A stretch of DNA of 64,000 nt from Woeseia sp. GTDB lineage: Bacteria; Pseudomonadota; Gammaproteobacteria; Steroidobacterales; UBA11654. The notes under the pieces are model-generated. The model did no database searches. It was not told the origin of the DNA and saw nothing but the letters and a program-made list of their open reading frames with translations. Below, piece by piece: positions 10,099-22,113 of the stretch. The translations under genes were made by a program, and so were the position numbers. The stretch is from positions 303,980-367,979 of the forward strand of contig BPCL01000001.1 in assembly GCA_019653755.1 (NCBI GenBank), in the 5' to 3' direction. The stretch's first letter is position 1. Every line of letters starts with the position of its first letter.

Positions 10099-11996
10099 TT
10101 AATGCTGAGTTGCTGGCCCACCTATGTCAGATGGGTTATTGTCTTGTGAGAGTCATCATCTGAATCCCAATCCTCAGGAGGCCTGGGTTCTTTATCATTC
10201 ATGATATCTTTTATTTGGGAATCTTCTATAGTTTCATACTTTAATAAAGCTTCAGCCATTTTATGAAGCCGATTCATTTGATCGTTTATTATTTTTGTGG
10301 CAGATGCATAAGTCTCATCAATTATTTTTCTAACTTCTTCGTCTATCAACTTAGCTGTAACATCAGAAACTTGTTTAGTTTGAGTAACTGATCGCCCTAA
10401 AAAAACTTCCCCCTCGTCTTCACTATAGGTAAGTGGACCTAGTTTATCTGATAGCCCCCATTTCGTTACCATATTTCTAGCAATGTCAGTTGCTCTTTCT
10501 ATGTCGTTTGAAGCACCAGTTGTGACAGCTTCTTTTCCAAAAATTAGTTCTTCAGCTACTCTGCCACCAAATAAGCTTGTGATTTGACCTATGAGTCTTT
10601 TCTTACTAATACTGTAACGGTCGTCTTCTGGAAGAAACATAGTAACTCCCAGTGCTCTACCTCTAGGTACAATTGTGACTTTATAAACTGGGTCATGTCC
10701 ATCAATTGATAAGCCAACTATTGCATGTCCTGCTTCATGATAGGCTGTGAGTTTCTTTTCATCTTCACTCATAACCAATGATTTTCTTTCTGTTCCCATC
10801 ATGATTTTATCTTTTGCTTTTTCAAGATCATCCATATTTACAAATTTCTTATTACCTCTAGCTGCTATAAGGGCTGACTCATTTACTAGATTGGCAAGAT
10901 CAGCACCTGAGAAGCCAGGTGTACCTCTTGCAATAATGGATGGTTTAACATTTTTATCTAATGGGACTTTCCTCATATGAACTTTTAATATCTGTTCTCT
11001 TCCTCTTACATCTGGGAGTGGGACTACAACTTGCCGATCAAAACGTCCTGGTCTAAGAAGAGCTGCATCTAAGACATCTGGTCTATTGGTAGCTGCGATA
11101 ACAATGACCCCTACATTATCTTCGAAGCCGTCCATCTCCACTAAAAGTTGATTGAGCGTCTGTTCTCTTTCATCATGTCCTCCTCCAAGTCCAGCACCTC
11201 GTTGCCTACCCACTGCATCAATTTCATCTATAAAGATTATGCAAGGAGAATGTGCTTTTGCTTCTTGGAACATATCTCTTACTCGTGAGGCTCCCACACC
11301 AACAAACATTTCTACAAAATCTGAACCGGAGATTGTAAAAAACGGGACTTTAGCTTCTCCAGCTATAGCTCTAGCAAGAAGAGTTTTTCCTGTACCAGGG
11401 GATCCAACCATAAGAACTCCTTTTGGAATCTTGCCACCAAGTCTTTGAAATTTAGATGGGTCCTTAAGGAATTCGACAATTTCCATAACTTCTTCTTTTG
11501 CTTCTTCTATTCCAGCAACATCTGCAAACGTAACTTCAATTTGATCTTCCCCAAGTAATCTGGCTTTACTCTTACCAAAGGTCATAGCCCCTCTTCCGCC
11601 GCCTACTCCTCCTTGCATTTGACGCATGAAGTATATCCAGACAGCTATTAATAAAATTACAGGAAAAGAGTTTATAAGTAGACTTACAAAGATATTTTGA
11701 TTCTTAGGTGGGTTTGCACTAATTCTTACTCCAGATTTGTTGAGCTCACCAATTAATGCTGTATTGTCGGTTTCTGGGTTATAGGTTAAAAATTTATCCC
11801 CATTAATTCTCTTAGCTTTAATAACATCGTTTTCAAATACTACTTCGCTAATGTTACCCGTTCTCACTAATTCCAGAAAAGTCGAGTAATCGATAGTTTG
11901 CTGACGGACAGAGTTTGGAGAAAATGAGTTGAAAACAGTTAACATCACTATTCCCATCACTATCCATACAGTTGCATTTTTAAAAAAGTTATTCAT
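10099..11996 (-). CDS. ftsH: ATP-dependent zinc metalloprotease FtsH (frame break at the C-terminus)
   Basis: Membrane-anchored AAA+ protease that degrades unstable membrane and cytosolic proteins such as LpxC and RpoH. Two N-terminal transmembrane helices flank a periplasmic domain. Walker A is GSPGTGKT (Ser where most have Pro), Walker [10 protein letters not shown], and zinc ligands are in HEAGHA. The raw frame ends at 10122. One extra A in CACAAGAC near 10143 restores the conserved tail [13 protein letters not shown] with TAA at 10101-10099. Start at 11996 overlaps rlmE by 4 bases. Confidence 0.95.
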
Positions 11997-12610
11997 AAAT
12001 TTTGAGTATACCTAATCTTTTTTCCTATGGCGTATGTTTCTTTACTTTCTGGTCTTGAAGATTTTGGTTTATATATATATACATCTTCGAAACAATTATC
12101 TAAATCGTTTTTAAAATCATCAAATCCATGTCCGATAAATACCTTTATTACCAATACTCCATTAGATGTAAGTCCATTTAAAGAAAATTCAAGTACATCA
12201 TTAGCAATATTATAGAACTGATATTGATCTGTAATTTTATTCCCAGTCTTTTTTGTAGAGATATCAGAAAGAATTAAGTTAAATTTATGATTGTTATTTG
12301 ATGCAATAATCTCCCGTTGGATTTCGTCCTTAGTAAAGTCCCCAGGAATAAATTTAACGTTATCTATTGATTCCATTGGCTGAATATCGTTAGCAGTTAT
12401 AGTTTTTACGCGGTGATTATTAGCTATATATTCTGACCAACCTCCTGGAGAGGAACCAAGATCGAGTATCCGTGCTTCTTTTGTGATTATTTTATACTTT
12501 TTATTAATTTCTTTTAATTTGAAGACAGATCTTGACCTGAAGCCAAGTTTTTTTGCTTTTAAAAAATATTCGTCACTAGATTGATTACTTCTCCAGCTTT
12601 TTTGAGCCAT
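11993..12610 (-). CDS. rlmE: 23S rRNA 2'-O-methyltransferase RlmE (FtsJ)
   Basis: SAM-dependent enzyme that methylates U2552 in the 50S subunit A-loop. 205 residues, intact. [11 protein letters not shown] (K of the K-D-K-E tetrad), the SAM loop [19 protein letters not shown] and VLVIKVFIG are all present. Placement upstream of ftsH with a 4-base overlap is standard. Confidence 0.95.
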   Translation of the reverse strand: MAQKSWRSNQSSDEYFLKAKKLGFRSRSVFKLKEINKKYKIITKEARILDLGSSPGGWSEYIANNHRVKTITANDIQPMESIDNVKFIPGDFTKDEIQREIIASNNNHKFNLILSDISTKKTGNKITDQYQFYNIANDVLEFSLNGLTSNGVLVIKVFIGHGFDDFKNDLDNCFEDVYIYKPKSSRPESKETYAIGKKIRYTQNL

Positions 12611-12620
12611 AATTTTTAAA

Positions 12621-13096
12621 CTATATATATTCTATATCTAGAATTTGAAGTGTTTGATTTTCATCGCCAATAACTATTTCAACAATATCATCTATTGATT
12701 TGCCTATGATTGCTTTAGATACTGGTGCTTTATAGAAAGTAGACCTTTATCAATATCAGATTCATCTTCTCCAACTAACTTGTATTTAACTTGTTTCTCA
12801 CTTTCAATGTTTAGTATTTTTACTGTGCTGCCAAAAACCACTTTGTTTGATATATTCAGTTCTGTGATATCTATTATTTCTGCATTTGAAAGCTTGGATT
12901 CTATATCTTTAATTCTACCTTCAATAAAACTTTGTTTTTCCTTAGCAGCATGATATTCAGCGTTTTCTTTTAAATCGCCAAAACCTCTCGCTGTAGCAAT
13001 AGCTTGTATTATTTCTGGTCTATCTTTAGATTTGAGAGTCTTTAATTCTTCTCTTAGAAGCTTACTCCCATTAATTGTCATTACATGCTTATCCAT
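12621..13096 (-). CDS. greA: transcription elongation factor GreA (frame break near 3' end)
   Basis: Rescues backtracked RNA polymerase by stimulating transcript cleavage. The N-terminal coiled coil is clear, with the acidic tip region [17 protein letters not shown]. The start [18 protein letters not shown] matches the family pattern and overlaps the carB stop by 8 bases. The frame breaks near 12740. Correction gives [20 protein letters not shown] and ends ILDIEYI with TAG at 12623-12621, giving a normal length of about 158 residues. Confidence 0.92.
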
Positions 13097-16000
13097 CTGT
13101 CTCTAAGTAATTCTGCAACTTATTTACGTTTATTGTACCAAGAAAATCAAATGACTCGATAGTTGCTAGCGCGGCCTCTAAGCTAGTGTAATAAGTTATT
13201 CCAGAAATTACAGCTTCAGCTCTAATAGAAAATGATTCTTCAATTGACTGTTTGCCTTCTGTTGTATTGATTACAAGGTTTATTTTTTTATCTTTAATTA
13301 AATCAACTATATGTGGTTGGCCTTCATGAACTTTGTTGATGTATGAACAATTAATATTGTTTTCTCTTAGATAATCAGCAGTGCCCTTTGTCGCGACTAT
13401 TTCAAAATTATTATTTGTTAAAAAGTTTGCAATTTTAATTAACTTATCTGATTTATCAGGCTCTCTAACTGAAATAAAAACATTTCCCTTATCTGGTATA
13501 GATATACCTGCCCCATACTGAGATTTTATGTATGCTTCACCAAAGGATTCACCCGTTCCCATTACCTCTCCAGTGGATTTCATTTCAGGACCTAGAATTG
13601 GGTCAGTATCTGGAAACTTATTAAAAGGAAATACTGGTCCTTTAACTGAAAAAAAGTTTGGTTTGTATGATGATTTAATATTTTGCTCACTCAAAGGTAT
13701 CCCAATCATTACTTTTGCTGCAATTTTGGCTAGTTGGTTTCCAGTAGCTTTGGAAACAAAAGGAACTGTCCGTGATGCTCTAGGGTTAACTTCTAGTATG
13801 AATATCTTTTCTTTTCTAATAGCGAACTGTGCGTTTACTAATCCCACTACATTAAGTTGCTTAGTGAATTGAATCATTTGTCTGATAATCTCTTCTTGTA
13901 TCTCATCTGAAAGAGAATAAGCAGGAATGAGCATGACGAATCTCCAGAATGAACCCCAGCTTGTTCTATATGTTCCATTATTCCGCCAATTATGACTTGT
14001 TTTCCGTCTGAGACAGCGTCAACATCAACTTCAATCGCTTTGTTTAGAAAGTGATCTAATAGAACTGGTGACTCGTTTGATACTTTGACTGCTTCACTCA
14101 TATAGGTCTCTAATTCATTATCGTTATATACAATCTCCATGGCACGTCCGCCTAAGACATAAGATGGTCTAACTACTAGTGGATACTTTACTTTTTTTGC
14201 ATTCTTTAAGGCTTCACCAAGATTGGTTGCTACTTCGTTGTATGGTTGCAAGAGATTTAATTCATTCACTAATTCTTTGAATAGTTCTCTATCTTCAGCA
14301 GTATCAATAGCTTCAGGTTGAGTGCCAATTATAGGTGCGCCTGCTGCTTTTAACTCTTTAGCTAGCTTTAGAGGGGTTTGACCGCCAAACTGTATTATTA
14401 TCCCATCTGGTTGTTCGACATCTACAATAGCCATAACATCTTCAAATGTGAGAGGTTCAAAGTAGAGTCGATCTGAAGTGTCATAATCTGTAGAAACTGT
14501 TTCTGGGTTACAGTTAATCATAATGGATTCATAACCAGCTTCAGAGATAGCCATTGCTGCATGTACACAGCAATAATCAAACTCAATACCCTGACCTATT
14601 CTATTAGGACCGCCGCCAAGGATTATTATCTTCTTTTCATCAGTGGGTTTTGATTCGCATTCTTCATCATAGCTTGAATAGAGGTAAGCAGTAGATGTTT
14701 CAAATTCTGCAGCACATGTGTCCACTCTTTTGAAAACCGGATTGATATTGTATTCTTTTCTTTTTTGTCTAATTTTCTGTTCACTAGAGTTGGTTAGCTC
14801 CGATATACGCTTATCGGAGAACCCTTTCTTTTTATATCTCTTAGAAAATCATGGTGAAAATTACTTACTTTAGTCATTGATATCTGTTTTTCAGTATTTA
14901 TTAGATCTTTGATATAACTGAGAAACCAGGGATCTATTTTAGTGAGATTAAAGACATCTTCTATTGTGAATCCTTCTCTAAATGCCTGTGCTACATAAAA
15001 CAATCTATCTGGACTTGGTTGTGAGACTTTGGTTTTAAAATCTTCCTCAACTTCCATTTCCGTTAAGCCGTAATGATTTGACTCTAGGCTTCTGATTGCC
15101 TTTTGTAATGATTCTTGGAAATTTCTACCTATGGCCATAGCTTCTCCAACAGATTTCATTTGGGTGGTTAAAGTAGAGTCTGCTTTTGGAAATTTCTCAA
15201 AAGTAAATTTAGGTATTTTTGTTACCACATAGTCAATGGTTGGTTCAAATGAAGCTGGTGTAGCACCGCCCGTAATATCATTTTTCAATTCATCCAGAGT
15301 ATAGCCTACAGCTAATTTTGCGGCTATTTTAGCAATAGGGAAACCAGTTGCCTTTGACGCTAAAGCAGAAGATCTAGAGACTCTTGGATTCATTTCTATC
15401 ACAATCATTCTTCCATTGTCAGGATTTACCGCGAACTGAACATTTGAGCCTCCTGTGTCAACTCCTATTTTTCTAAGAATTGCTATGGAGTAATTTCGCA
15501 TGATCTGAAATTCTTTATCTGTAAGAGTCTGAGCTGGAGCAACAGTGATTGAATCACCGGTGTGAACTCCCATTGGATCAACATTTTCAATAGAACAGAT
15601 AATTATGGCGTTATCTTTATTATCTCTGACAACCTCCATTTCATATTCTTTCCATCCCAGTAAAGATTCTTCTATTAAAACTTCTGATGTTGGTGATAAC
15701 TCTAAACCTCTTTTTATGATAGTAATAAATTCGTCTTTATTATTGGCTACTCCGCCTCCGCTCCCACCTAAAGTAAATGATGGTCGTATAATCAATGGGT
15801 ATTTAATCGAGTTAGCTACTGATAAAGCTTCATCTAAATTATTGGCTAATCCAGATCTAGCAACATCAATATTAATTTCTTGCATGGCTTGTTTAAATAG
15901 TTCTCTATCTTCAGCTTTGTCTATTGCTTCTTTTGTAGCGCCTATTAGTTCAACATTATGTTTTTTCAGAATACCTCTAGAGGCAAGATCAAGAGCTGTG

Positions 16001-16289
16001 TTCAAGCCTGTTTGACCGCCCATTGTTGGTAACAGAGCATCTGGTTTCTCTTCAGCAATAATCTTTTCGATTGTCTGCCAATTAATTGGCTCAATGTAGA
16101 TTGAATCAGCACTATCTGGATCGTCATAATTGTTGCTGGATTTGAGTTAACTAAAATTACTCGGTACCCTTCTTCTTTAAGTGCTTTACACGCCTGTGTT
16201 CCTGAATAATCAAACTCACATGCTTGTCCAATAATAATTGGTCCAGCGCCTATTATTAAAACAGAATTTATATCAGTTCTTTTTGGCAT
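13089..16289 (-). CDS. carB: carbamoyl-phosphate synthase large subunit (three frame breaks)
   Basis: Makes carbamoyl phosphate from bicarbonate, ammonia (tunnelled from CarA) and two ATP, feeding arginine and pyrimidine synthesis. Both ATP-grasp halves are recognisable: [19 protein letters not shown] at the N-terminus and [19 protein letters not shown] in the second half, then a C-terminal MGS-type allosteric domain. Frame breaks lie near 16122, 14821 (GGG run) and 13928. Restoring one base at each yields [34 protein letters not shown] and [14 protein letters not shown]. About 1068 residues after correction, the usual length. Overlaps carA by 17 bases. Confidence 0.94.
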
Positions 16290-17379
16290 GAGACATTAGG
16301 TCGGTAAATTTGTTAAATAATGAATTGATATCATGAGGACCAGGTGAAGCTTCAGGATGCCCTTGAAAACTAAATGCATTGTCTTTTGGTATCTCAATGC
16401 CTTGAATTGTTTGATCAAATAAAGACCGATGGGATACAGAAACATTATCAGGCAATGAGTCTTCATTCACTGTGAAACCATGGTTCTGACTAGTAATAAA
16501 AACTTCCCCGTTTAACAAATCTTGAACGGGATGATTGGCACCGTGATGTCCAAATTTCATTTTTTCTGTTTTACCACCACTGGCTAGAGCAAGTAATTGA
16601 TGACCTAAGCAAATCCCAAACATTGGAATTTTTATTTCAAGAAAAGATTTTATGGTCTTGATTGCATAATCACAGGGCTCAGGATCACCTGGACCGTTAG
16701 AAAGAAATATTCCATCCGGTTGCATTTTACTGATTTGGGAAAATGATGTATCTCCAGGTACTACTGTTACTTCACATCCTGATTGTTGAAGCAGGTTTAA
16801 AATATTGGTTTTGATACCAAAATCCAGAGCAACAACTTTATAAGTATCAATAGCATTATGATTCTTGGCTGACTGAAAATCATAGATCTTTTCAGTGGTT
16901 ACTTCCTTTGCTAAGTCCATACCAGCTAGACCAGGGAATGATTGAGCTAACTTTATACACTCTTCAATCTCCTTATTCTCTGAGCTAATACAACCACTCA
17001 TTGAACCGTTTGATCGAAGGTGATTTGTCAGTTTTCTAGTATCTATATCTGATATAGCAACTATGTTCTGTTGTTTTAAAAATTCTTCTAAATCAATCTC
17101 ATTTCTCCAGTTGCTCGATACTGGTGAGGTCTCTCTTATGATAAGGCCTGATGCAAATGTCTTCGCACTTTCAAAATCTTCCGTATTAGTTCCTGTATTC
17201 CCTATATGTGGATAGGTTAAAGTGACTATTTGTTTAAAGTAAGATGGATCAGTAAGAATCTCCTGATAACCAGTCATTGCTGTATTAAAAACTACCTCGC
17301 CAATAGAAGAACCCTTTGCACCAATTGATTTTCCGTTAAATATTGTCCCGTCTTCTAATGTGAGAACCGCGTCAGTCAA
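16273..17379 (-). CDS. carA: carbamoyl-phosphate synthase small (glutaminase) subunit
   Basis: Hydrolyses glutamine to supply ammonia to CarB. 368 residues, intact. The class I amidotransferase nucleophile is in [16 protein letters not shown], with the catalytic His and Glu in [11 protein letters not shown]. The N-terminal domain begins [18 protein letters not shown]. First gene of carAB-greA; any promoter would lie in the 17380-17514 gap, which also holds the terminator of the preceding gene. Confidence 0.96.
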   Translation of the reverse strand: MTDAVLTLEDGTIFNGKSIGAKGSSIGEVVFNTAMTGYQEILTDPSYFKQIVTLTYPHIGNTGTNTEDFESAKTFASGLIIRETSPVSSNWRNEIDLEEFLKQQNIVAISDIDTRKLTNHLRSNGSMSGCISSENKEIEECIKLAQSFPGLAGMDLAKEVTTEKIYDFQSAKNHNAIDTYKVVALDFGIKTNILNLLQQSGCEVTVVPGDTSFSQISKMQPDGIFLSNGPGDPEPCDYAIKTIKSFLEIKIPMFGICLGHQLLALASGGKTEKMKFGHHGANHPVQDLLNGEVFITSQNHGFTVNEDSLPDNVSVSHRSLFDQTIQGIEIPKDNAFSFQGHPEASPGPHDINSLFNKFTDLMSHAKKN

Positions 17380-17404
17380 TTTCTATTCCTAATTTTGTTT
17401 TTTT

Positions 17405-17440
17405 TATAAAAAAGGAAGGTACCTAAGAGGCCCTTCCTTA
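17405..17440 (-). terminator. intrinsic terminator downstream of the YwaF-like gene
   Basis: On the minus strand AAGGAAGG (17439-17432) pairs with CCTTCCTT (17419-17412) across a 12-base loop, followed by a TTTTTTAT tract. The arms are perfect over 8 bp. It would end transcription of 17515-18216 before carA. Confidence 0.8.
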
Positions 17441-17514
17441 AAAATTGTTTGGAACCCAAAACATATTAGGTTCAATTATTTCTCATGTCACGTATTAATT
17501 ATCTTTTTTTATAT

Positions 17515-18216
17515 TTAGTCGTTTTTAGTGATTGCATCTTTAATCCAAAGTGGCAGGTAGATGATATAAAACAACGCTATAGCAACAGGGATGGTGACTA
17601 AGATATGGTATGGAGGATCAGGGAATAAATTCATGATGGTAGCATTGTCTGGTTTATCATTTAAATACCAGAAGTTTGCGCCATCGCCCAACAGAAAATT
17701 AGCTAGATAAATGAAAATCATTAAAACAAGGCTAATGCCTATAACTTTGTGAACATCATTCAAATAAGGCCTTTGTTTTAGTGCAATAACTGAAAAGAAA
17801 ACACCTAGCAATATTAATGAGTGTATATAAAAGAACGGAAAGAAAACTGGATTTGGATAAGCAAAGTCAACATCAGGAGTCAATAATGCCATTGTGGCTC
17901 CACCAATGCCCCAGAAAAAAGCACAGTTGAAGAAAATCTTTTCTCTTTTCCAAAGGTAATATGCAATAGCAAAAGCTGAAAGATCACACATATGAAGAGG
18001 GAATGCTTCCTGCCAAACATGATTAAAAGTAAAGGTATTTAAGATTCCGTCGATTACTTGAACAAGAAGTAAGACCGCTATGGCAATTCCTGCAGTATAT
18101 TTTGTATCATTCTTTTTATTTCGAAAGTAGAAAGAAACTGAGAAAATAACAAATGCTGCAATTGACAATGTGAGTAAATGCTGAAAACCAAATAAATCGA
18201 AAGGCTCTAAATGCAT
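17515..18216 (-). CDS. YwaF/TIGR02206-like integral membrane protein
   Basis: 233 residues with about six or seven hydrophobic helices. FGFQHLLTLSIAAF, EAFPLHMCDLSAFAIAYYLW and the late PPYHILVTIPVAIALFYIIY fit the TIGR02206/YwaF family of conserved membrane proteins with no known function. It sits between dnaJ and carA, where dapB is found in many gammaproteobacteria. The gene has its own terminator, so it is probably a separate unit. Confidence 0.75.
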   Translation of the reverse strand: MHLEPFDLFGFQHLLTLSIAAFVIFSVSFYFRNKKNDTKYTAGIAIAVLLLVQVIDGILNTFTFNHVWQEAFPLHMCDLSAFAIAYYLWKREKIFFNCAFFWGIGGATMALLTPDVDFAYPNPVFFPFFYIHSLILLGVFFSVIALKQRPYLNDVHKVIGISLVLMIFIYLANFLLGDGANFWYLNDKPDNATIMNLFPDPPYHILVTIPVAIALFYIIYLPLWIKDAITKND

Positions 18217-18311
18217 AACAGTTATTCCTTAGGTTTTAGAATTAAAATACTCTACTCATTCCTATAAAGATAAGTCTATAAACTAAAGAAGCAAAATTAT
18301 ACTAATTATTA

Positions 18312-19448
18312 CTAAACACCTAGCCGATTAAAGAAGTTCTTTAGACTTTCTGTCCATTTATTCTTGTTTGGACGATGTTCCTTTTTGCTTTTATTGATCG
18401 ATTCTTCAAATGACTCTAAGATATTTTTTTGATCTGCATTCAAGTTAACAGGAGTCTCAATTTGAATATTGCAGAATAAGTCGCCTAACACTCTATCTCG
18501 ATACGATTGAACGCCCTTTCCTCTTAGTCTAAAGACTTCTCCGGATTGTGTTTCTTTAGGTATTGTTAAATTTACAGCGCCATCAATTGTTGGAACTTCT
18601 ACTGTCCCGCCTAGGGCTGCTTTAGTAAAACTTATAGGAACATCGCAAAATAAGTTACTACCTTCACGCTTAAAAATTTGATGAGACCTAATATTAACAT
18701 CGACATATAAATCTCCTGGTGGCCCACCTTTCATTCCTGCCTCACCTTCATTCGATAGTCTAATTCTGTCGTCTTGATCAACTCCTGGTGGTATTTTAAT
18801 GGATATAGTCCTTTCTTTTTGAACCCTCCCTGATCCTGAGCAATCGACACAAGGGTCCTTAATTGTTTGCCCTGCACCTCTACATTCAGGGCAAGTTTGT
18901 TGCAGTGTAAAAAAACCCTGTTGCACTCTTACCGAACCTCTACCATCACATCTTGAGCATCTTGTTGCTTGAGTTCCTTTTTTTGCTCCAGATCCTGCAC
19001 AAGTTTGACAACCAATCAGTGAAGGGATATTTATTTTAATTGTTTCACCAAAGACGGCTTGTTCAAGATCAAGATCTAATTCATACCTAAGATCCGAACC
19101 TCTCTGAGCACTGCTTTGTCTTCGTTGTCCTCTAGCATTACCAAAAATATCTCCAAACATATCTCCAAAAATATCGTTGAACGCGTCACCAGTGTTAAAG
19201 CCTCCACCCATACCAGCTTGGTTATTTACACCGGCATGTCCAAATTGATCATAAGCAGCTCTTTTTTGATTATCAGATAAAACCTCATAAGCTTCTTTTC
19301 CTTCTTTGAACTTCATCTCAGCGGTCTTATCATCAGGGTTACGATCAGGGTGATATTTCATCGCAAGTTTACGATAAGCTTTTTTGATTTCAGCATCGGA
19401 TGAGTTTTTCTGCAAACCAAGTGTTTGATAATAATCTTGTTTACTCAT
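18312..19448 (-). CDS. dnaJ: chaperone protein DnaJ
   Basis: Hsp40 co-chaperone that delivers clients to DnaK and stimulates its ATPase. 378 residues, intact: J domain with HPD in [10 protein letters not shown], a Gly/Phe-rich linker, four zinc-binding CxxCxGxG repeats ([32 protein letters not shown]), and C-terminal substrate-binding domains. It lies 72 bases downstream of dnaK, with a hairpin in the gap. Confidence 0.97.
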   Translation of the reverse strand: MSKQDYYQTLGLQKNSSDAEIKKAYRKLAMKYHPDRNPDDKTAEMKFKEGKEAYEVLSDNQKRAAYDQFGHAGVNNQAGMGGGFNTGDAFNDIFGDMFGDIFGNARGQRRQSSAQRGSDLRYELDLDLEQAVFGETIKINIPSLIGCQTCAGSGAKKGTQATRCSRCDGRGSVRVQQGFFTLQQTCPECRGAGQTIKDPCVDCSGSGRVQKERTISIKIPPGVDQDDRIRLSNEGEAGMKGGPPGDLYVDVNIRSHQIFKREGSNLFCDVPISFTKAALGGTVEVPTIDGAVNLTIPKETQSGEVFRLRGKGVQSYRDRVLGDLFCNIQIETPVNLNADQKNILESFEESINKSKKEHRPNKNKWTESLKNFFNRLGV

Positions 19449-19467
19449 GTCACCCCTTTTTTGTGTA

Positions 19468-19500
19468 AATACAGGATAGACAAAATATCTACCCTGTATT
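19468..19500 (-). other. stable hairpin in the dnaK-dnaJ intergenic gap
   Basis: AATACAGG-G-TAGA and TCTA-T-CCTGTATT form a 13-bp stem (one G-U pair) around a 7-base loop. There is no U-tract on either strand, so it is not a typical terminator. It could stabilise or process the dnaKJ message. Confidence 0.6.
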
Positions 19501-19520
19501 ATCTGATACTAAACTATGGT

Positions 19521-21455
19521 TTAGTTTTTATCTTTTTCTTTGTCGTTATCTACTTCTTCATATTCTGCGTCCACAACATTTTCATCCGTTGATTGTGAAT
19601 CATCAGACTTTGATTCTGTATTAGCTGCAGCTTGTGCCTCTTCAAAAGCTTTCTGAGCAATGCCTACTGAGGCTTCAGATAAGCTCTTCACTTTAGTTTC
19701 GATAGTATCCTTATCGTCTCCTTTGAGTGCTTCTTTAAGTTCTCCAATAGCAGCTTCAACATTAGATCGTTCTTCAGCTGTAACTTTTTCTCCTAATTCC
19801 TCGAGAGATTTTTCGGTAGCATGAATTAATTGATCCCCTTGGTTCTTAATATCAACTAATTCTCTGTACTTTTGATCTTCTTCAGCATTTGATTCTGCAT
19901 CGGATATCATTTGATCAATTTCTTCATCTGACAATCCGCTAGAAGCTTGGATAACAATTTTCTGTTCTTTTCCAGTTTCTTTGTCTTTGGCAGATACATT
20001 GATGATGCCATTAGCATCAATATCAAAAGCTACTTCAATTTGAGGTAATCCTCTTGGCTTGGCAGGAATATCTGTTAAGTCAAACCTTCCTAATGATTTA
20101 TTATCTTGAGCTCTTTCTCTTTCGCCCTGTAAAACATGAATTGTTACGGCAGTTTGATTATCTTCAGCGGTAGAAAATATTTGCTCAGCCTTTGTTGGTA
20201 TGGTTGTGTTTTTTTCGATTAGCTTAGTGGTAACAGCACCAAGGGTTTCTATACCAAGAGAAAGTGGAGTTACATCAAGCAACAAGACATCTTTAACATC
20301 TCCTGATAAAACACCCCCTTGAATTGCAGCACCAATAGCTACTGCTTCATCTGGATTTACATCCTTTCTTGCGTCAACACCAAAGAATGATTTAACCTCG
20401 TCTTGGACCTTTGGCATTCTTGTTTGACCGCCAACTAGGATGACATCGTTTACATCACCTACACCAAGACCTGCGTCCTTTAGAGCTGTCTTACAAGGTT
20501 CTATTGTTTGAACAATAAGATCTTCAACTAAAGACTCTAATTTTGCTCTTGTTAGAGTTAAATTTAAATGTTTAGGTCCTGAAGAGTCAGCTGTTAAATA
20601 AGGAAGGTTAATATCTGTTTGAGCTTGATTAGATAGTTCAATTTTCGCTTTTTCAGCTGCTTCCTTAAGCCTCTGAAGTGCTTGTGTATCTTTAGCAACG
20701 TCCATTCCTGTTTGCTTTTTAAATTCATCTAAAAGATGGTCCATAATTCTCAAGTCAAAGTCTTCACCGCCAAGAAATGTATCACCGTTAGTAGCTAGAA
20801 CTTCAAATTGGTTTTCACCATCAACATCAGCTATTTCGATAATAGAAACATCGAACGTTCCACCACCCAGGTCGTAAACTGCAATTTTTCTATCCCCTCT
20901 TTTCTTATCTAATCCATAAGCCAGAGCAGCTGCAGTTGGTTCGTTAATGATTCTTTTAACCTCAAGTCCAGCAATCTTGCCGGCGTCTTTTGTGGCTTGT
21001 CTTTGAGAATCGTTAAAATATGCAGGCACGGTTATAACAGCTTCATTTACCGTTTCACCTAAATAGCTCTCAGCAGTTTCTTTCATTTTTCTAAGGACCT
21101 CAGCAGATATTGCTGGCGGTGCTGTCTCTTTACCATTAGCAACAACCCAAGCATCTCCGTTTTTAGCCTTTTTAATCTCAAAAGGGACTTTATCGATATC
21201 CTTCTTAACAACAGAATCATCGTATTTACGACCTATAAGCCTTTTGATTGCATAAAGCGTGTTTTCAGGATTGCTTACAGCTTGTCTTTTAGCTGATTGG
21301 CCAACCATGCTTCTGTCTTCGTCTTTAGAATATGCAACTATTGAGGGAGTTGTTCTATCTCCTTCAGAATTTTCTATAACCTTAGCTTGATCACCATCCA
21401 TGATAGCCACACAAGAATTAGTCGTTCCTAAATCAATTCCTATTACTCTCGCCAT
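19521..21455 (-). CDS. dnaK: chaperone protein DnaK (Hsp70)
   Basis: ATP-driven chaperone, central to protein folding and heat-shock control. 644 residues, intact. [13 protein letters not shown] opens the nucleotide-binding domain, with [19 protein letters not shown] and [13 protein letters not shown]. The linker is [18 protein letters not shown], followed by the substrate-binding domain and an acidic, glutamine-rich tail. Order grpE-dnaK-dnaJ is canonical. Confidence 0.98.
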   Translation of the reverse strand: MARVIGIDLGTTNSCVAIMDGDQAKVIENSEGDRTTPSIVAYSKDEDRSMVGQSAKRQAVSNPENTLYAIKRLIGRKYDDSVVKKDIDKVPFEIKKAKNGDAWVVANGKETAPPAISAEVLRKMKETAESYLGETVNEAVITVPAYFNDSQRQATKDAGKIAGLEVKRIINEPTAAALAYGLDKKRGDRKIAVYDLGGGTFDVSIIEIADVDGENQFEVLATNGDTFLGGEDFDLRIMDHLLDEFKKQTGMDVAKDTQALQRLKEAAEKAKIELSNQAQTDINLPYLTADSSGPKHLNLTLTRAKLESLVEDLIVQTIEPCKTALKDAGLGVGDVNDVILVGGQTRMPKVQDEVKSFFGVDARKDVNPDEAVAIGAAIQGGVLSGDVKDVLLLDVTPLSLGIETLGAVTTKLIEKNTTIPTKAEQIFSTAEDNQTAVTIHVLQGERERAQDNKSLGRFDLTDIPAKPRGLPQIEVAFDIDANGIINVSAKDKETGKEQKIVIQASSGLSDEEIDQMISDAESNAEEDQKYRELVDIKNQGDQLIHATEKSLEELGEKVTAEERSNVEAAIGELKEALKGDDKDTIETKVKSLSEASVGIAQKAFEEAQAAANTESKSDDSQSTDENVVDAEYEEVDNDKEKDKN

Positions 21456-21486
21456 TATTTACTCCGTTAGCGTTGTTTTGCTAGTT

Positions 21487-21512
21487 ATATGAACAGTTCT
21501 TTAAAATTCAAG
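21487..21512 (-). promoter_or_regulatory. candidate heat-shock (sigma-32) promoter before dnaK
   Basis: On the minus strand CTTGAA (21512-21507) is followed, after about 12 bases, by GTTCATAT (21494-21487), which resembles the sigma-32 pattern CTTGAA / CCCCATNT (five of eight bases in the -10). It lies wholly in the grpE-dnaK gap, about 30 bases before the dnaK ATG. Match is partial. Confidence 0.4.
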
Positions 21513-21519
21513 TAATGAA

Positions 21520-22076
21520 TTAACTTTTATCGTCTGAGCTTACTATGACTCTAGCAGGACGAAGTAATCGATTCTTTAATCGATAACCTTTTTGAATCAC
21601 TTCTATGATATAGCCGCTTTCAGTGTCATCGCTGTCTTGCATGCTAATAACTTCATGAAGTTCAGGATCATATTTCATGTTCTCGGGGTTAATTGTTTCG
21701 ATTAAAAATTTATCTAACACCGATTGAAATAGCTTAAATGTTGCTGTTTGTCCTTCAATAAAGGTTTCTACTCCTTCTTTGGTTGAAGTGTCGACCTTTA
21801 CTCCCAGTTCAAAGCTGTCCATTATCGGAAGTATTTCTTGGAAGACCCTTTCTATAGAACCCTTACTAGCACTCTCTACATCCTTTAGGGTTCGTTTCCT
21901 AAGATTTCTAACTCGGCCTGAAGTCTTAGGACCTTTTCCCAGTTTTCATCTGCAAGTTTTTTTAATTCATCAATTTCACTAGTTTGGTCTAGCAATTCCT
22001 CATCTGTGTTTACAGAATCTAACTCCTCGATTTGATCGCTTGCACCGTTATCAACATTTTTATTTTTGTCATTCAT
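21520..22076 (-). CDS. grpE: nucleotide exchange factor GrpE (one frame break)
   Basis: Releases ADP from DnaK. The acidic N-terminus and long coiled coil (DELKKLADENWEKVLRLQAE) are followed, after correction, by ENLRKRTLKDVESASKG. The C-terminal beta domain includes YIIEVIQKGYRLKNRLLRPA. The frame breaks near 21906 in an A3 run that should be A4. ATG at 22076 (MNDKNKN) is preferred because AGAGGA sits 6 bases upstream; the in-frame ATG at 22094 lacks such a site. Confidence 0.93.
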
Positions 22077-22113
22077 CTCAATTCCTCTAACCATAACCTA
22101 TGGTCATAATTTT

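Noticed and set aside
11152..11448. 98-codon plus-strand frame inside ftsH
   Set aside because: Antisense to the AAA+ domain; Ser/Pro-rich shadow of conserved sequence.
12069..12082. TA microsatellite in rlmE
   Set aside because: Encodes ordinary conserved residues; AT-rich codon use explains it.
22089..22105. Small inverted repeat ACCATA/TATGGT between hrcA and grpE considered as CIRCE-like operator
   Set aside because: Does not match CIRCE; 6-bp arms with a 3-base loop are too short to support a call.
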